Assembly: GCF_002915575.1 (NCBI RefSeq)
Contig: NZ_PQGD01000004.1
Location: 186,001-250,000 of the forward strand
Reading direction: 5' to 3'
Length of the DNA stretch: 64,000 bases
Source of the DNA: Superficieibacter electus
Lineage (GTDB): Bacteria > Pseudomonadota > Gammaproteobacteria > Enterobacterales > Enterobacteriaceae
The notes below the pieces were generated by a model. It was not told the origin of the DNA. It did not search any database and saw only the letters and a list, made by a program, of their open reading frames with translations. The position numbers and the translations under genes were made by a program. The stretch's first letter is position 1. Each line of letters opens with the position of its first letter. Shown here piece after piece: positions 19,944 through 28,725 of this stretch.

Positions 19944-20515
19944 TTCAGCTTTTTGGCTAACGTCCAGACGTCAGTGTTGGTGGTGGAAAGCGCCGCTACA
20001 CCGGCTTTCATCGCATTACGGGCGTCTTCTTCATCGCAGACCAGTCCACCGGCAATCAACGGCTGGCGTATTTTTTCCGTCACCCATCCCAGCACTTTCG
20101 GCATGCAGCCCGGCAGGATCTCAATACAGTCCGGGTTCGATTGCGCTACCTGCTTATCAATATTGTGAAAAGAGATTGAATCGACGATAAACAGGCGATG
20201 GATACAGAAAAAACCCTCCGCCCGCGCCGCTTTCAGCATCGGCGCTTTGGTACTGATGATGCCATCCGCCTCGGTGACCAGCTTCAGAAACTGAATCACT
20301 ACCTCTTTATTGGACGCGCCCTCCAGCAGATCAACGTGGATAAATGCGTATTTACCCGCATTTTTAATTTTCTTCACGATATTGCTTATCGTGCAGATAT
20401 TACCGTACAGCACAGAAATGAACTGGCATTCGGAATCAATGGCTAATTGCAGGCTGGCGTTGTCTTTCACGGCGGCAATCACCGGATTCTGGCGGAGCAG
20501 GTGTAACAGTGGCAT
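19940..20515 (-). CDS. ygcP: YgcP, GlpP-family antiterminator-like protein
   Basis: 191 residues from ATG 20515, exactly the E. coli length; a longer frame to 20623 runs into ygcO. The G3P-antiterminator (GlpP) TIM-barrel family is recognised by PVIAAVKDNASLQLAIDSECQFISVLYGNICTI, YAFIHVDLLEGASNKEVVIQFLK, ADGIISTKAPMLKAAR and DCIEILPGCMPKVLGWV. In Bacillus GlpP with glycerol-3-phosphate lets RNA polymerase pass a leader terminator of glp genes. Two matching leader terminators with a shared hairpin occur in this very cluster, so YgcP is the natural candidate to act on them (inference). Confidence 0.92.
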   Translation of the reverse strand: MPLLHLLRQNPVIAAVKDNASLQLAIDSECQFISVLYGNICTISNIVKKIKNAGKYAFIHVDLLEGASNKEVVIQFLKLVTEADGIISTKAPMLKAARAEGFFCIHRLFIVDSISFHNIDKQVAQSNPDCIEILPGCMPKVLGWVTEKIRQPLIAGGLVCDEEDARNAMKAGVAALSTTNTDVWTLAKKLN

Positions 20516-20531
20516 AGAGTATCCTTGAAAA

Positions 20532-20792
20532 TTAGCCAAATCGGTAAGTGATGCCAAACCCGGATGCGGGATAGCGCCACTGTTGCAGTGTTTTTTCATC
20601 ACACAGTAGTCGACAGGTGCCACACTCCAGGCAGCCGCGAAAGTCTATCCGTAGCTCACCTTCCGCCGTGAGGGAAAAGAGTCCGGCGGGACAGGAAGCG
20701 ATCAGCTTTTGCGCCGTTTCGCTGTCGACAACGCTCGCCGGAACAATATGTGAAATGTCGGCGGGACGCCAGATATTGCGGGCTACAGACAT
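20532..20792 (-). CDS. ygcO: YgcO, ferredoxin-like FixX-type protein
   Basis: 86 residues from ATG 20792, the E. coli length; the frame is open further upstream into ygcN, with which it overlaps by 10 bases. Cysteines typical of FixX-like ferredoxins are seen in IASCPAGLFSL and in RGCLECGTCRLLC (CX2CX2CX3C), consistent with a 4Fe-4S cluster. It should work with YgcN to move electrons from the ETF YgcQR to the quinone pool. Confidence 0.93.
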   Translation of the reverse strand: MSVARNIWRPADISHIVPASVVDSETAQKLIASCPAGLFSLTAEGELRIDFRGCLECGTCRLLCDEKTLQQWRYPASGFGITYRFG

Positions 20793-22054
20793 CGTAAGCT
20801 CCTGATTATATCGCCTGCCAGATGGCGCAGGCCGTGACGACGGAACTGACACCAGACAATCTGGCGCAGCGGGGCTACCGGACGATTACCCTGATGCCAG
20901 ATCTCGCGCGAGACAGATTCCATCAGCGCCGGCCACTGACGATACCATCCGGGGCGCTGTAGTAATGCAGGAATATCCCGGTAGCGTTGCAAAACCGCCC
21001 ACAGCAGGCTGTGCTGGATGTCCTGATGGTAGGCCGGAAACAGGTTTTGCGGCTCATGCTTCTGGCAGGCATTAATCAATGTTTGCGCGGCTGCCTGAGC
21101 GCCAATGAGCGCCATATCCATGCCGCGTACAGAGAAACCGGTATTCACGCAACTGCGTAGGGCATCGCCCACCAGTAGCCAGCCTTCTCCCGCGTATTGT
21201 ACAGGCAGACTGTGCAACCCGCCTTCCGGAACCAGATGCGCACCGTACTCCAGCGTTTCACTGCCTCTGAGCAGCGGATGTAACGCCGGATGCGCCTTGA
21301 GTCGTTCCAGTAGCTCGGCTGCCGGGGTATCGTTTTGCGCCACCGAGGAGAGCGGGCAAACCACGCCAAAAGAGAGCGTCTCCTGATTGGTATAGAGAAA
21401 CGCGCCGCCGGGCAGTTCGCCACAAATATCGCCACTGAACAGCATCGCAGCGCCTTCGTCTTTGGATAAGCGGAAACGTTCTTCAAGTAACGATTTATCC
21501 AGCGCCAGCGTCTCTTTGATTCCTAATGCCATTGAGGTGGTTGAGGGACGCGGCAGGAAGCCATAGCGTTCCGCCAGCACGCTGTTCGCCCCTTCAGCCA
21601 ACACGACATAGCGGGCGCGCAGCGTCTCGTTATCCGCGATTACGCCGCGGACTCTGTCCTCTTCAAGATGCAGCGCTTCAACCGTCACACCGCTAATAAA
21701 CTGCACGCCTTCGGCTTCAGCCTGCGCGACGAACCACGGATCGAAACGGGCGCGCAGCAGGCTCCATGAGTCACCGCCGGGGTGCAGGCTGGACCAGGTT
21801 GTTGCGCCATCACGCGTTAACAGCGTGAGATTTTCCTGGGTAATTCGGCGTTCGAGCGGGGCCGAGTGTTGAAAGTGGGGAAGAAGTTCGCCGAGCGCAT
21901 GAGTATACAGACGCCCGCCGGAAAGGTTTTTACTGCCGGGAAGCTCGCCGCGCTCAATAAGCAAAACCGACAGTCCTGCTCGCGCGCAGTGTAAAGCACA
22001 AGCGGTGCCCGCTATCCCTGCACCGATAATAATAATATCGAAATCGTCAGACAT
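20783..22054 (-). CDS. ygcN: YgcN, FixC-like FAD oxidoreductase (ETF:quinone type)
   Basis: 423 residues, the E. coli length. The FAD-binding motif IIIGAGIAGTACALHCARAGLSVLLIERGE is at the N-terminus, with GEGWLLVGDALRSCVNTGFSVRGMDMALIGAQAAAQTL (about 280-320) typical of the FixC/ETF-QO group. With YgcO it resembles FixC-FixX, and with YgcQR (FixB/FixA-like) completes a FixABCX-type electron chain. It is the first gene of the ygcN-O-P run, 81 bases after queD on the same strand, and may share its transcript. Confidence 0.94.
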   Translation of the reverse strand: MSDDFDIIIIGAGIAGTACALHCARAGLSVLLIERGELPGSKNLSGGRLYTHALGELLPHFQHSAPLERRITQENLTLLTRDGATTWSSLHPGGDSWSLLRARFDPWFVAQAEAEGVQFISGVTVEALHLEEDRVRGVIADNETLRARYVVLAEGANSVLAERYGFLPRPSTTSMALGIKETLALDKSLLEERFRLSKDEGAAMLFSGDICGELPGGAFLYTNQETLSFGVVCPLSSVAQNDTPAAELLERLKAHPALHPLLRGSETLEYGAHLVPEGGLHSLPVQYAGEGWLLVGDALRSCVNTGFSVRGMDMALIGAQAAAQTLINACQKHEPQNLFPAYHQDIQHSLLWAVLQRYRDIPALLQRPGWYRQWPALMESVSREIWHQGNRPVAPLRQIVWCQFRRHGLRHLAGDIIRSLRCL

Positions 22055-22135
22055 ATTGTGCTCCAGATATCCAGAGCGCTCGATCCTAGCAGAGTGTTAG
22101 TTAAGGAAAATTGACCCTTGCCACAGACGATAAAA

Positions 22136-22498
22136 TCATTCCCCGCGATACACGCAGCCTGCTGTGCAGGTCTCTTTAATCATTACCGCGCTCAGTAGTG
22201 GGACAACAGGTTTTACCTGCTCCCATATCCAACGGGACAGTACTTCGCTGGTGGGATTCTCAAGACCCGGAATATCATTCAGATAATAGTGATCAAGCCT
22301 GTCGTAAGTCGGCTTAAACGCCGCTTTCAGTTCGGCAAAATCCATGATCCAGCCGGTATGCGGATCGACTTCACCGGTAATTTCAAGGCGCACCATAAAG
22401 GAGTGACCGTGCAGGCGGCCGCATTTGTGTCCTTCCGGGACGTGCGGAAGATGGTGAGCGGCTTCGAAGGTGAAATCTTTAAACAACGTGGTGGACAT
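22136..22498 (-). CDS. queD: QueD, 6-carboxytetrahydropterin synthase
   Basis: Zinc enzyme converting dihydroneopterin triphosphate to 6-carboxy-5,6,7,8-tetrahydropterin, the substrate of QueE. 120 residues (E. coli 121). Zinc and catalytic residues appear in [22 protein letters not shown]: the first His, the Cys of HKC and the HGH pair; [10 protein letters not shown] and [13 protein letters not shown] close the active site. Divergent from cysJ, as in E. coli. Confidence 0.97.
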   Translation of the reverse strand: MSTTLFKDFTFEAAHHLPHVPEGHKCGRLHGHSFMVRLEITGEVDPHTGWIMDFAELKAAFKPTYDRLDHYYLNDIPGLENPTSEVLSRWIWEQVKPVVPLLSAVMIKETCTAGCVYRGE

Positions 22499-22800
22499 GG
22501 TGAGCTCTCAGTCTGACAAAAAACCGCCGCATAGTACCGGAAAGTACAATTTTTATCACCCCTTTACGCCGTCTGCGTGAGGTAGCGAGAGAGAATAAAG
22601 CGTAAACCTTTATTTTTATTTTTAAATTCAAAGAGTTAATTAACCTGATTTACCGTTAACAACTATCGGGAAAACAGGTTAGTTTATTTGGTTATTTATT
22701 ATTTCCATCCCTTCTTTAATTGTTATTATCCTGGTCGTTAACCTTACATTCTCTTCTGTTTTTCTTTGAAAACAGCTTTGCTACTGGAACATAACGACGC
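22499..22800. promoter_or_regulatory. queD-cysJ divergent intergenic region with cysJIH promoter
   Basis: 302 bases without a gene. The AT-rich stretch about 22680-22735 (GTTATTTATTATTTCC and AATTGTTATTATCC) is in the position of the cysJIH promoter and its CysB activation site in E. coli and Salmonella, whose CysB sites are AT-rich and weakly conserved. The leader to cysJ is about 65 bases. I cannot fix the exact CysB boundaries from sequence alone. Confidence 0.55.
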
Positions 22801-24606
22801 ATGACGACACAGGCTCTACCTTCCGCTTTGCTTCCGCTGAACCCGGAGCAACTGGCGCGCCTCCAGGCGGCCACGACTGATTTAACCCCGACCCAGCTTG
22901 CCTGGGTGTCCGGCTATTTTTGGGGCGTGCTCAATCAGCAGCCCGGTGCCGCCGTGGCGACGCCTGCGCCGGTAGCAGAAACCACGACTATCACATTACT
23001 TTCGGCCTCGCAGACCGGGAACGCTCGTCGCGTGGCGGAAGCGCTACGCGACGACCTGCTGGCGGCTAAACTCAACGTAAACCTGGTAAACGCCGGCGAC
23101 TATAAATTCAAACAAATCGCAGCGGAAAAACTGCTGGTTGTTGTAGCTTCCACGCAAGGAGAAGGTGAACCGCCGGAAGAAGCGGTGGCCCTGCATAAAT
23201 TTCTTGCCTCCAAAAAAGCACCCAAACTGGAAAATACGGCTTTTGCGGTCTTTGGTCTTGGCGATACCTCGTATGAGTTCTTTTGCCAGTGCGGCAAGGA
23301 TTTTGACACGAAGCTGGCGGAACTGGGCGGTGAGCGCCTGCTGGATCGCGTCGATGCCGACGTTGAGTATCAGAATGCCGCTGCCGAATGGCGCGCGCGC
23401 ATCGTTGAGGTCCTGAAATCCCGCGTGCCGAAAGAGACGCCTGCGCAGGCGGCCGTTACCGCCACGGGCGCGGTGAACGAGGTCCACTCCAGCCCTTATA
23501 CCAAAGAAGCGCCGCTTTCTGCCACGCTGTCGGTTAATCAAAAAATCACCGGCCGCAACTCTGAGAAAGACGTTCGTCATATTGAAATAGACCTCGGCGA
23601 CTCCGGCTTGCGTTACCAGCCAGGCGATGCGCTTGGCGTCTGGTATCAGAACGATCCGTCACTGGTTAACGAACTGATTGAATTGCTGTGGCTCAAAGCC
23701 GACGAGCCAGTCACCGTGGACGGTAAAACGCTGCCGCTGGCGGCGGCGCTCCAGTGGCACTTCGAGCTGACGGTGAACACCGCTAATATTGTTGAGAACT
23801 ATGCGACGCTCTCCCGCAGTGAAACATTACTGCCACTGGCGGGCGATAAAGCCCAGCTTCAGCAGTACGCTGCCACGACGCCGATTGTCGATATGGTGCG
23901 CTTTTCTCCGGCTCAACTGGACGCGCAAACCCTGATCGATCTGCTACGTCCTTTAACGCCGCGCCTGTATTCCATCGCCTCCGCGCAGGTGGAAGTGGAA
24001 AGCGAAGTCCACGTTACCGTGGGCGTCGTGCGCTATGAAGTTGAAGGCCGCGCGCGGGCTGGCGGCGCGTCCAGCTTCCTCGCCGATCGTGTGGAAGAAG
24101 AAGGCGAAGTCCGGATCTTCATCGAACATAACGACAACTTCCGCTTACCTGCGAACCCCGAAACGCCGGTGATCATGATCGGCCCCGGTACGGGCATCGC
24201 GCCGTTCCGCGCCTTTATGCAGCAGCGCGCCGCCGATGAAGCGCCAGGCAAAAACTGGCTGTTCTTCGGCAATCCACACTTCACTGAAGATTTTCTCTAC
24301 CAGGTGGAATGGCAGCGTTACGTCAAAGAGGGCGTACTGAGCCGTATCGATCTCGCCTGGTCGCGCGATCAACAAGAAAAAATATACGTACAAGACAAAC
24401 TGCGCGAACAGGGCGCAGAACTGTGGCGCTGGATCAATGACGGTGCCCATATTTATGTCTGCGGCGACGCTAATCGCATGGCGAAAGACGTTGAGCAGGC
24501 ATTGCTGGAAGTGATTGCTGAATTCGGCGGTATGGACCCCGAATCAGCAGACGAATATTTAAGTGAGCTGCGCGTTGAGCGCCGTTATCAGCGAGATGTC
24601 TACTAA
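22801..24606 (+). CDS. cysJ: CysJ, sulfite reductase flavoprotein alpha subunit
   Basis: Passes electrons from NADPH through FAD and FMN to CysI for six-electron reduction of sulfite to sulfide. 601 residues (E. coli 599). Domains: flavodoxin-like FMN domain (about 64-202; [30 protein letters not shown]), FAD-binding connecting domain (about 235-450; [15 protein letters not shown]) and the NADPH/FAD reductase domain ([19 protein letters not shown]-terminal [15 protein letters not shown]). First gene of cysJIH; its stop overlaps cysI by one base (TAATG). Confidence 0.99.
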   Translation: MTTQALPSALLPLNPEQLARLQAATTDLTPTQLAWVSGYFWGVLNQQPGAAVATPAPVAETTTITLLSASQTGNARRVAEALRDDLLAAKLNVNLVNAGDYKFKQIAAEKLLVVVASTQGEGEPPEEAVALHKFLASKKAPKLENTAFAVFGLGDTSYEFFCQCGKDFDTKLAELGGERLLDRVDADVEYQNAAAEWRARIVEVLKSRVPKETPAQAAVTATGAVNEVHSSPYTKEAPLSATLSVNQKITGRNSEKDVRHIEIDLGDSGLRYQPGDALGVWYQNDPSLVNELIELLWLKADEPVTVDGKTLPLAAALQWHFELTVNTANIVENYATLSRSETLLPLAGDKAQLQQYAATTPIVDMVRFSPAQLDAQTLIDLLRPLTPRLYSIASAQVEVESEVHVTVGVVRYEVEGRARAGGASSFLADRVEEEGEVRIFIEHNDNFRLPANPETPVIMIGPGTGIAPFRAFMQQRAADEAPGKNWLFFGNPHFTEDFLYQVEWQRYVKEGVLSRIDLAWSRDQQEKIYVQDKLREQGAELWRWINDGAHIYVCGDANRMAKDVEQALLEVIAEFGGMDPESADEYLSELRVERRYQRDVY

Positions 24607-26318
24607 TGAGCGAAAAACATCCAGGACCCCTGGTGGTCGAAGGCAAACTGGCCGATGCCGAGCGCATGAAGCTCGAAAGCAACTATCTGCGCGGCACCAT
24701 TGCTGAAGATTTAAACGATGGTCTCACCGGCGGCTTTAAAGGCGACAACTTTCTGCTGATCCGCTTTCACGGCATGTATCAGCAGGATGACCGCGATATC
24801 CGCGCCGAGCGTGCAGAGCAGAAGCTGGAGCCGCGCCATGCGATGCTGCTGCGCTGTCGTTTGCCGGGCGGTGTTATCACCACCAAACAGTGGCAGGCGA
24901 TTGATAAGTTTGCCCATGACAACACGATTTACGGCAGCATCCGCCTGACCAACCGTCAGACCTTCCAGTTCCATGGCATTCTGAAGAAGAACGTCAAACC
25001 GGTACACCAGATGCTGCACTCAGTCGGTCTCGACGCGCTGGCGACCGCCAACGATATGAACCGTAACGTGCTGTGCACATCCAACCCGTACGAGTCTCAG
25101 TTGCACGCTGAAGCTTACGAGTGGGCGAAGAAGATCTCTGAACATCTGCTGCCGCGTACCCGCGCTTACGCAGAGATCTGGCTTGATCAGAAGAAAGTCG
25201 CGACCACCGATGAAGAGCCGATTCTCGGGGCGACCTACCTGCCGCGTAAGTTCAAAACCACGGTCGTCATTCCGCCGCAGAACGATATCGATCTGCATGC
25301 CAACGACATGAACTTCGTGGCGGTGGCGGAGAATGGCAAGCTGGTGGGCTTTAACCTGCTGGTGGGCGGCGGGCTTTCCATTGAACACGGCAACAAAAAA
25401 ACGTACGCCCGCACCGCCAGCGAGTTTGGTTATCTGCCGCTGGAGCACACGCTTGCGGTGGCAGAAGCGGTAGTGACGACCCAGCGCGACTGGGGCAACC
25501 GCACCGATCGTAAAAATGCGAAGACAAAATATACCCTTGAGCGCGTCGGTGTTGAGACGTTCAAAGCGGAAGTCGAGCGCCGTGCGGGGATCAAATTCGA
25601 GCCGATCCGTCCGTATGAATTTACCGGGCGTGGCGATCGCATTGGTTGGGTGAAAGGCATCGACAATAAATGGCACCTGACGCTGTTTATTGAAAATGGA
25701 CGCATCCTGGATTATCCGGGACGTCCGCTGAAAACCGGTCTGCTGGAAATTGCTAAGATCCACAAAGGCGAGTTCCGCATTACCGCTAACCAGAACCTGA
25801 TTATTGCCGGGGTCCCGGACAGCCAGAAAGCGAAAATCGAGAAGCTGGCGCGCGATCACGGCCTGATGAATGCCGTGAAACCGCAGCGCGAGAACTCGAT
25901 GGCCTGCGTGTCGTTCCCGACCTGTCCGCTGGCGATGGCCGAAGCCGAGCGCTTCCTGCCGTCGTTCACGGATAAAGTAGAGGCGGTGCTGGAAAAACAC
26001 GGTATCCCGGATGAGCATATTGTCATGCGCGTTACCGGTTGTCCGAACGGTTGCGGAAGGGCGATGCTGGCCGAACTGGGGCTCGTCGGCAAAGCACCGG
26101 GGCGCTACAACCTGCATCTGGGCGGTAACCGTATGGGGACGCGCATTCCGCGTATGTATCGCGAGAATATTACTGAACCTGAAATTCTGGAATCTATTGA
26201 CGAGTTAGTCGGGCGCTGGGCGAAAGAGCGCGAAGCGGGTGAAGGCTTCGGCGACTTTACGGTGCGTGCGGGCATCATTCGCCCGGTGCTCGATCCCGCA
26301 AGGGATTTCTGGGAGTAA
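24606..26318 (+). CDS. cysI: CysI, sulfite reductase hemoprotein beta subunit
   Basis: Siroheme and 4Fe-4S subunit that reduces sulfite to sulfide. 570 residues, the E. coli length. Two repeated sulfite/nitrite reductase halves are visible; the cluster and siroheme-bridging cysteines occur in [19 protein letters not shown] (the second conserved cysteine of the usual pattern, [10 protein letters not shown], is replaced by the family-typical spacing) and [28 protein letters not shown] is the substrate-channel region. The siroheme could be supplied by the CysG-type enzyme at 28726. Confidence 0.98.
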   Translation: MSEKHPGPLVVEGKLADAERMKLESNYLRGTIAEDLNDGLTGGFKGDNFLLIRFHGMYQQDDRDIRAERAEQKLEPRHAMLLRCRLPGGVITTKQWQAIDKFAHDNTIYGSIRLTNRQTFQFHGILKKNVKPVHQMLHSVGLDALATANDMNRNVLCTSNPYESQLHAEAYEWAKKISEHLLPRTRAYAEIWLDQKKVATTDEEPILGATYLPRKFKTTVVIPPQNDIDLHANDMNFVAVAENGKLVGFNLLVGGGLSIEHGNKKTYARTASEFGYLPLEHTLAVAEAVVTTQRDWGNRTDRKNAKTKYTLERVGVETFKAEVERRAGIKFEPIRPYEFTGRGDRIGWVKGIDNKWHLTLFIENGRILDYPGRPLKTGLLEIAKIHKGEFRITANQNLIIAGVPDSQKAKIEKLARDHGLMNAVKPQRENSMACVSFPTCPLAMAEAERFLPSFTDKVEAVLEKHGIPDEHIVMRVTGCPNGCGRAMLAELGLVGKAPGRYNLHLGGNRMGTRIPRMYRENITEPEILESIDELVGRWAKEREAGEGFGDFTVRAGIIRPVLDPARDFWE

Positions 26319-26328
26319 CGGGAACTCC

Positions 26329-26427
26329 GCCGGAGGGCGGCTTCGCCTTTATCCGGCCTGTGAGTCGGTCGTCTGAACAGGCGGCTGCGGTAAAAATCCA
26401 GGCCGGGTAAGCGCAGCGCCACCCGGC
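26329..26427. repeat. REP/BIME-type repeat pair between cysI and cysH
   Basis: Two REP-like palindromes: 26329-26357 (arms GCCGGA and TCCGGC with an inner GGCGG/CGCC-rich stem) and 26402-26427 (GCCGGGT and ACCCGGC). They fill most of the 176-base cysI-cysH gap. REP elements in enteric bacteria slow 3' exonucleases and can lower expression of the downstream cistron. Confidence 0.75.
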
Positions 26428-26494
26428 AGAACACCAGCTACGGTTGCACATGGGTAAACTACCCACCCGCAAAAAGGCAAAAAGTGAGGAACCT

Positions 26495-27229
26495 ATGTCC
26501 CTATTCGATCTAAAAGCCCTCAATGCATTACCGAAAGAGGATCGCGCGCAGGCGCTTGCAGACACTAATGCGCGGCTGGAAACCCTCACCGCAGAAGATC
26601 GCGTGGCGTGGGCGCTGGAAAATCTGCCCGGTGAATACGTCCTCTCCTCAAGCTTTGGCATTCAGGCGGCGGTCAGTCTGCATCTGGTCAATCAGATCCG
26701 CCCGGGCATCCCGGTGATCCTGACCGATACCGGCTATCTGTTCCCGGAAACCTACCGGTTTATTGATGAGTTAACAGACAAACTTAAACTGAACCTCAAC
26801 GTTTACCGGGCGCAGGAAAGTGCAGCCTGGCAGGAAGCGCGTTACGGCAAACTGTGGGAGCAGGGCGTTGAAGGTATTGAGAAATACAATGAGATTAATA
26901 AAGTCGAGCCGATGAACCGGGCGCTTACCGATCTTAACGCCCAAACCTGGTTTGCGGGGCTACGGCGGGAACAGTCCGGCAGTCGCGCCAGTCTGTCAGT
27001 GCTGGGCGTTCAGCGCGGCGTGTTTAAAGTGCTGCCGATCATCGACTGGGATAACCGCACGGTCTATCAGTATCTTCAGAAGCATGGCCTTAAATACCAT
27101 CCGCTGTGGGATGAAGGGTATTTATCCGTGGGCGATACGCATACGACCCGCAAATGGGAGCCGGGCATGGCGGAGGAAGAGACGCGGTTTTTTGGGCTGA
27201 AAAGAGAGTGCGGGCTGCATGAGGGTTAG
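26495..27229 (+). CDS. cysH: CysH, PAPS reductase
   Basis: Thioredoxin-dependent reduction of 3'-phosphoadenylyl sulfate to sulfite. From ATG 26495 (AGTGAGGA upstream) it is 244 residues, equal to E. coli CysH; an in-frame extension to 26444 runs through repeat sequence and is rejected. PP-loop-like [43 protein letters not shown] and the catalytic cysteine in the C-terminal KRECGLHEG are all present. There is no second cysteine motif of the iron-sulfur APS reductases, so it is the PAPS type that needs CysC. Confidence 0.98.
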   Translation: MSLFDLKALNALPKEDRAQALADTNARLETLTAEDRVAWALENLPGEYVLSSSFGIQAAVSLHLVNQIRPGIPVILTDTGYLFPETYRFIDELTDKLKLNLNVYRAQESAAWQEARYGKLWEQGVEGIEKYNEINKVEPMNRALTDLNAQTWFAGLRREQSGSRASLSVLGVQRGVFKVLPIIDWDNRTVYQYLQKHGLKYHPLWDEGYLSVGDTHTTRKWEPGMAEEETRFFGLKRECGLHEG

Positions 27230-27242
27230 CTTACCCTGCTAT

Positions 27243-27265
27243 CTTCAGTGTCTCCATGACTGAAG
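27243..27265 (+). terminator. Weak hairpin after cysH
   Basis: CTTCAGT (27243-27249) pairs with ACTGAAG (27259-27265) around a 9-base loop, 13 bases after the cysH stop and 18 before the first CRISPR repeat. There is no T run. Confidence 0.35.
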
Positions 27266-27283
27266 AACGAAAGTTATAATGAG

Positions 27284-27373
27284 GTGTTCCCCGCGTAAGC
27301 GGGGATAAACCGGCCAAGCGGACCAGCAAATCAGTAGTCGGTGTGTGTTCCCCGCGCCAGCGGGGATAAACCG
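27284..27373 (+). CRISPR. Minimal type I-E CRISPR relic: two repeats, one spacer, no cas
   Basis: Two 29-base repeats, 27284-27312 and 27345-27373, flank one 32-base spacer (27313-27344). The repeats begin GTGTTCCCCGCG and end GCGGGGATAAACCG. The second matches the E. coli type I-E consensus; the first differs at two bases in the loop of its hairpin (TAA in place of CCA). 29-base repeats with a 32-base spacer are exactly type I-E. In E. coli the cas3-casABCDE-cas1-cas2 block lies between cysH and this array and iap lies beyond; here cysH ends 54 bases before the first repeat, so no cas gene fits. Confidence 0.93.
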
Positions 27374-27464
27374 CCAATAACCGATCGCTACCCTATTCCC
27401 CCTGCACCCTGTTCCTTCCCACTCTCATCTTAACCACTCCCCCTCAGACAAACCCAAAACCCAT

Positions 27465-28508
27465 CTACGCTTTCCCCGCCTTCGCCAGCTCTTTCACCAG
27501 TGGCAGCATAACCTTCACCACATCCCGGCTACGATGCGCAATACGTCCCGGCAGCACCTTATCAAGATACTGCTGGTTGTCGAGGCGCACATCATGCCAG
27601 CTATTGCCAGCCGGGAAGTCGCGCGAGGTCTTACGCTGCTGATAGCCGTCTTTATTTCCCAGCGACCAGTTGGTGGCTTCAACCGAAAGAACCGGGATGC
27701 CTGCCTTATCGAATGGCTCCGCATCATTGCAGCAACTGGTGCCTTTTGGATAATCAGGATTTAAACCTGGATTGATAGCGGCGGCGATGCCGTGACTTCT
27801 GGCAATCGCCAGCGCCCGGTCGCGGGTGAGTTTTCTGACTGCTGCTGGTGTGCTTTTACCGCTATTAAAGTACAGTTTATCGCCGACGATCAGGTTATCG
27901 AGATTAATCACCAGCAGGGTGTTTTTCTTCTCGGCATTGCTCATGCGGGAAAGCAAACTTTCTGCACCGAGCTTGCCTTCTTCTTCGCCGCTGGTGGCGA
28001 CAAAGCGAATGCCGTACTGCGTGGGAATATTTTTCAGCGCGGCGGCAAGTTCGAGCATAACGCCCAGTCCGGCGGCGTTGTCATCAATACCCTGTAGCGT
28101 CAGTCCGCCCAGATTCTGGGCGACATCGGCGTCGCTGCGGGGGGCGTAGGTATCCAGATGCGCCATAATCACGATCTGTTGTTTGACGCGACCTTCATGC
28201 GCCGCTATCACCGTACTGCCAGTAATATTGTGCCAGTTTTGCTGCTTATCAGCGGACGTATAGATATAGCGGCTATGAAAAGTGCGAATGTCGCTTTGAT
28301 AACCCATCGCAGCAAACTGCTGGCGTAAATAATCGGCTGCCAGCATTTCAGCGGGAGTACCGGTCATTCGACCTGGAAAATAGGTGGCAATATAACGAGC
28401 TTGCGTACTGGCAAACTCTCCTGGCGCTGTCGTTTTCGCCAGGGCGGGGAAGGTAAAGCAAACGCTAAACGCCAGGGCAGCTACGCGGCGGCGCGATGCG
28501 GACAACAT
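27465..28508 (-). CDS. iap: Iap, M28 aminopeptidase (alkaline phosphatase isozyme conversion)
   Basis: Exported zinc aminopeptidase that trims the N-terminal arginine of alkaline phosphatase in E. coli. 347 residues (E. coli 345). A signal peptide with a positively charged start and hydrophobic core ends ALA before residue 25. The M28 metal site is seen in IMAHLDTYAPRSD, GIDDNAAGLGVML and TSGEEEGKLGAESL, with a later conserved region DAEPFDKAGIPVLSVEATNW. It lies next to the CRISPR relic, the iap-CRISPR neighbourhood of E. coli. Confidence 0.96.
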   Translation of the reverse strand: MLSASRRRVAALAFSVCFTFPALAKTTAPGEFASTQARYIATYFPGRMTGTPAEMLAADYLRQQFAAMGYQSDIRTFHSRYIYTSADKQQNWHNITGSTVIAAHEGRVKQQIVIMAHLDTYAPRSDADVAQNLGGLTLQGIDDNAAGLGVMLELAAALKNIPTQYGIRFVATSGEEEGKLGAESLLSRMSNAEKKNTLLVINLDNLIVGDKLYFNSGKSTPAAVRKLTRDRALAIARSHGIAAAINPGLNPDYPKGTSCCNDAEPFDKAGIPVLSVEATNWSLGNKDGYQQRKTSRDFPAGNSWHDVRLDNQQYLDKVLPGRIAHRSRDVVKVMLPLVKELAKAGKA

Positions 28509-28725
28509 ACAATATCCTTAAAAAATGCAAAAAACTCGACGCTCCCAGTATGAAACTGTGATCGGGGTTACACAATTTGAATTCCGCCAGAATGCCCGAA
28601 AAATCACGGGTTAAGCACTTTTTGATATTAGCTTTCCCTGAATGTTATTCCTTTGAGGAACTACTCATTCCATTTCGTAATTTCATTTGATCTAAGCCCA
28701 CCTCTATAGTCCTCCCTAATACCTG

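Noticed and set aside
25020-26117. 365-codon open frame antisense to cysI
   Set aside because: Shadow of cysI codon usage; no family resemblance and no start signals.
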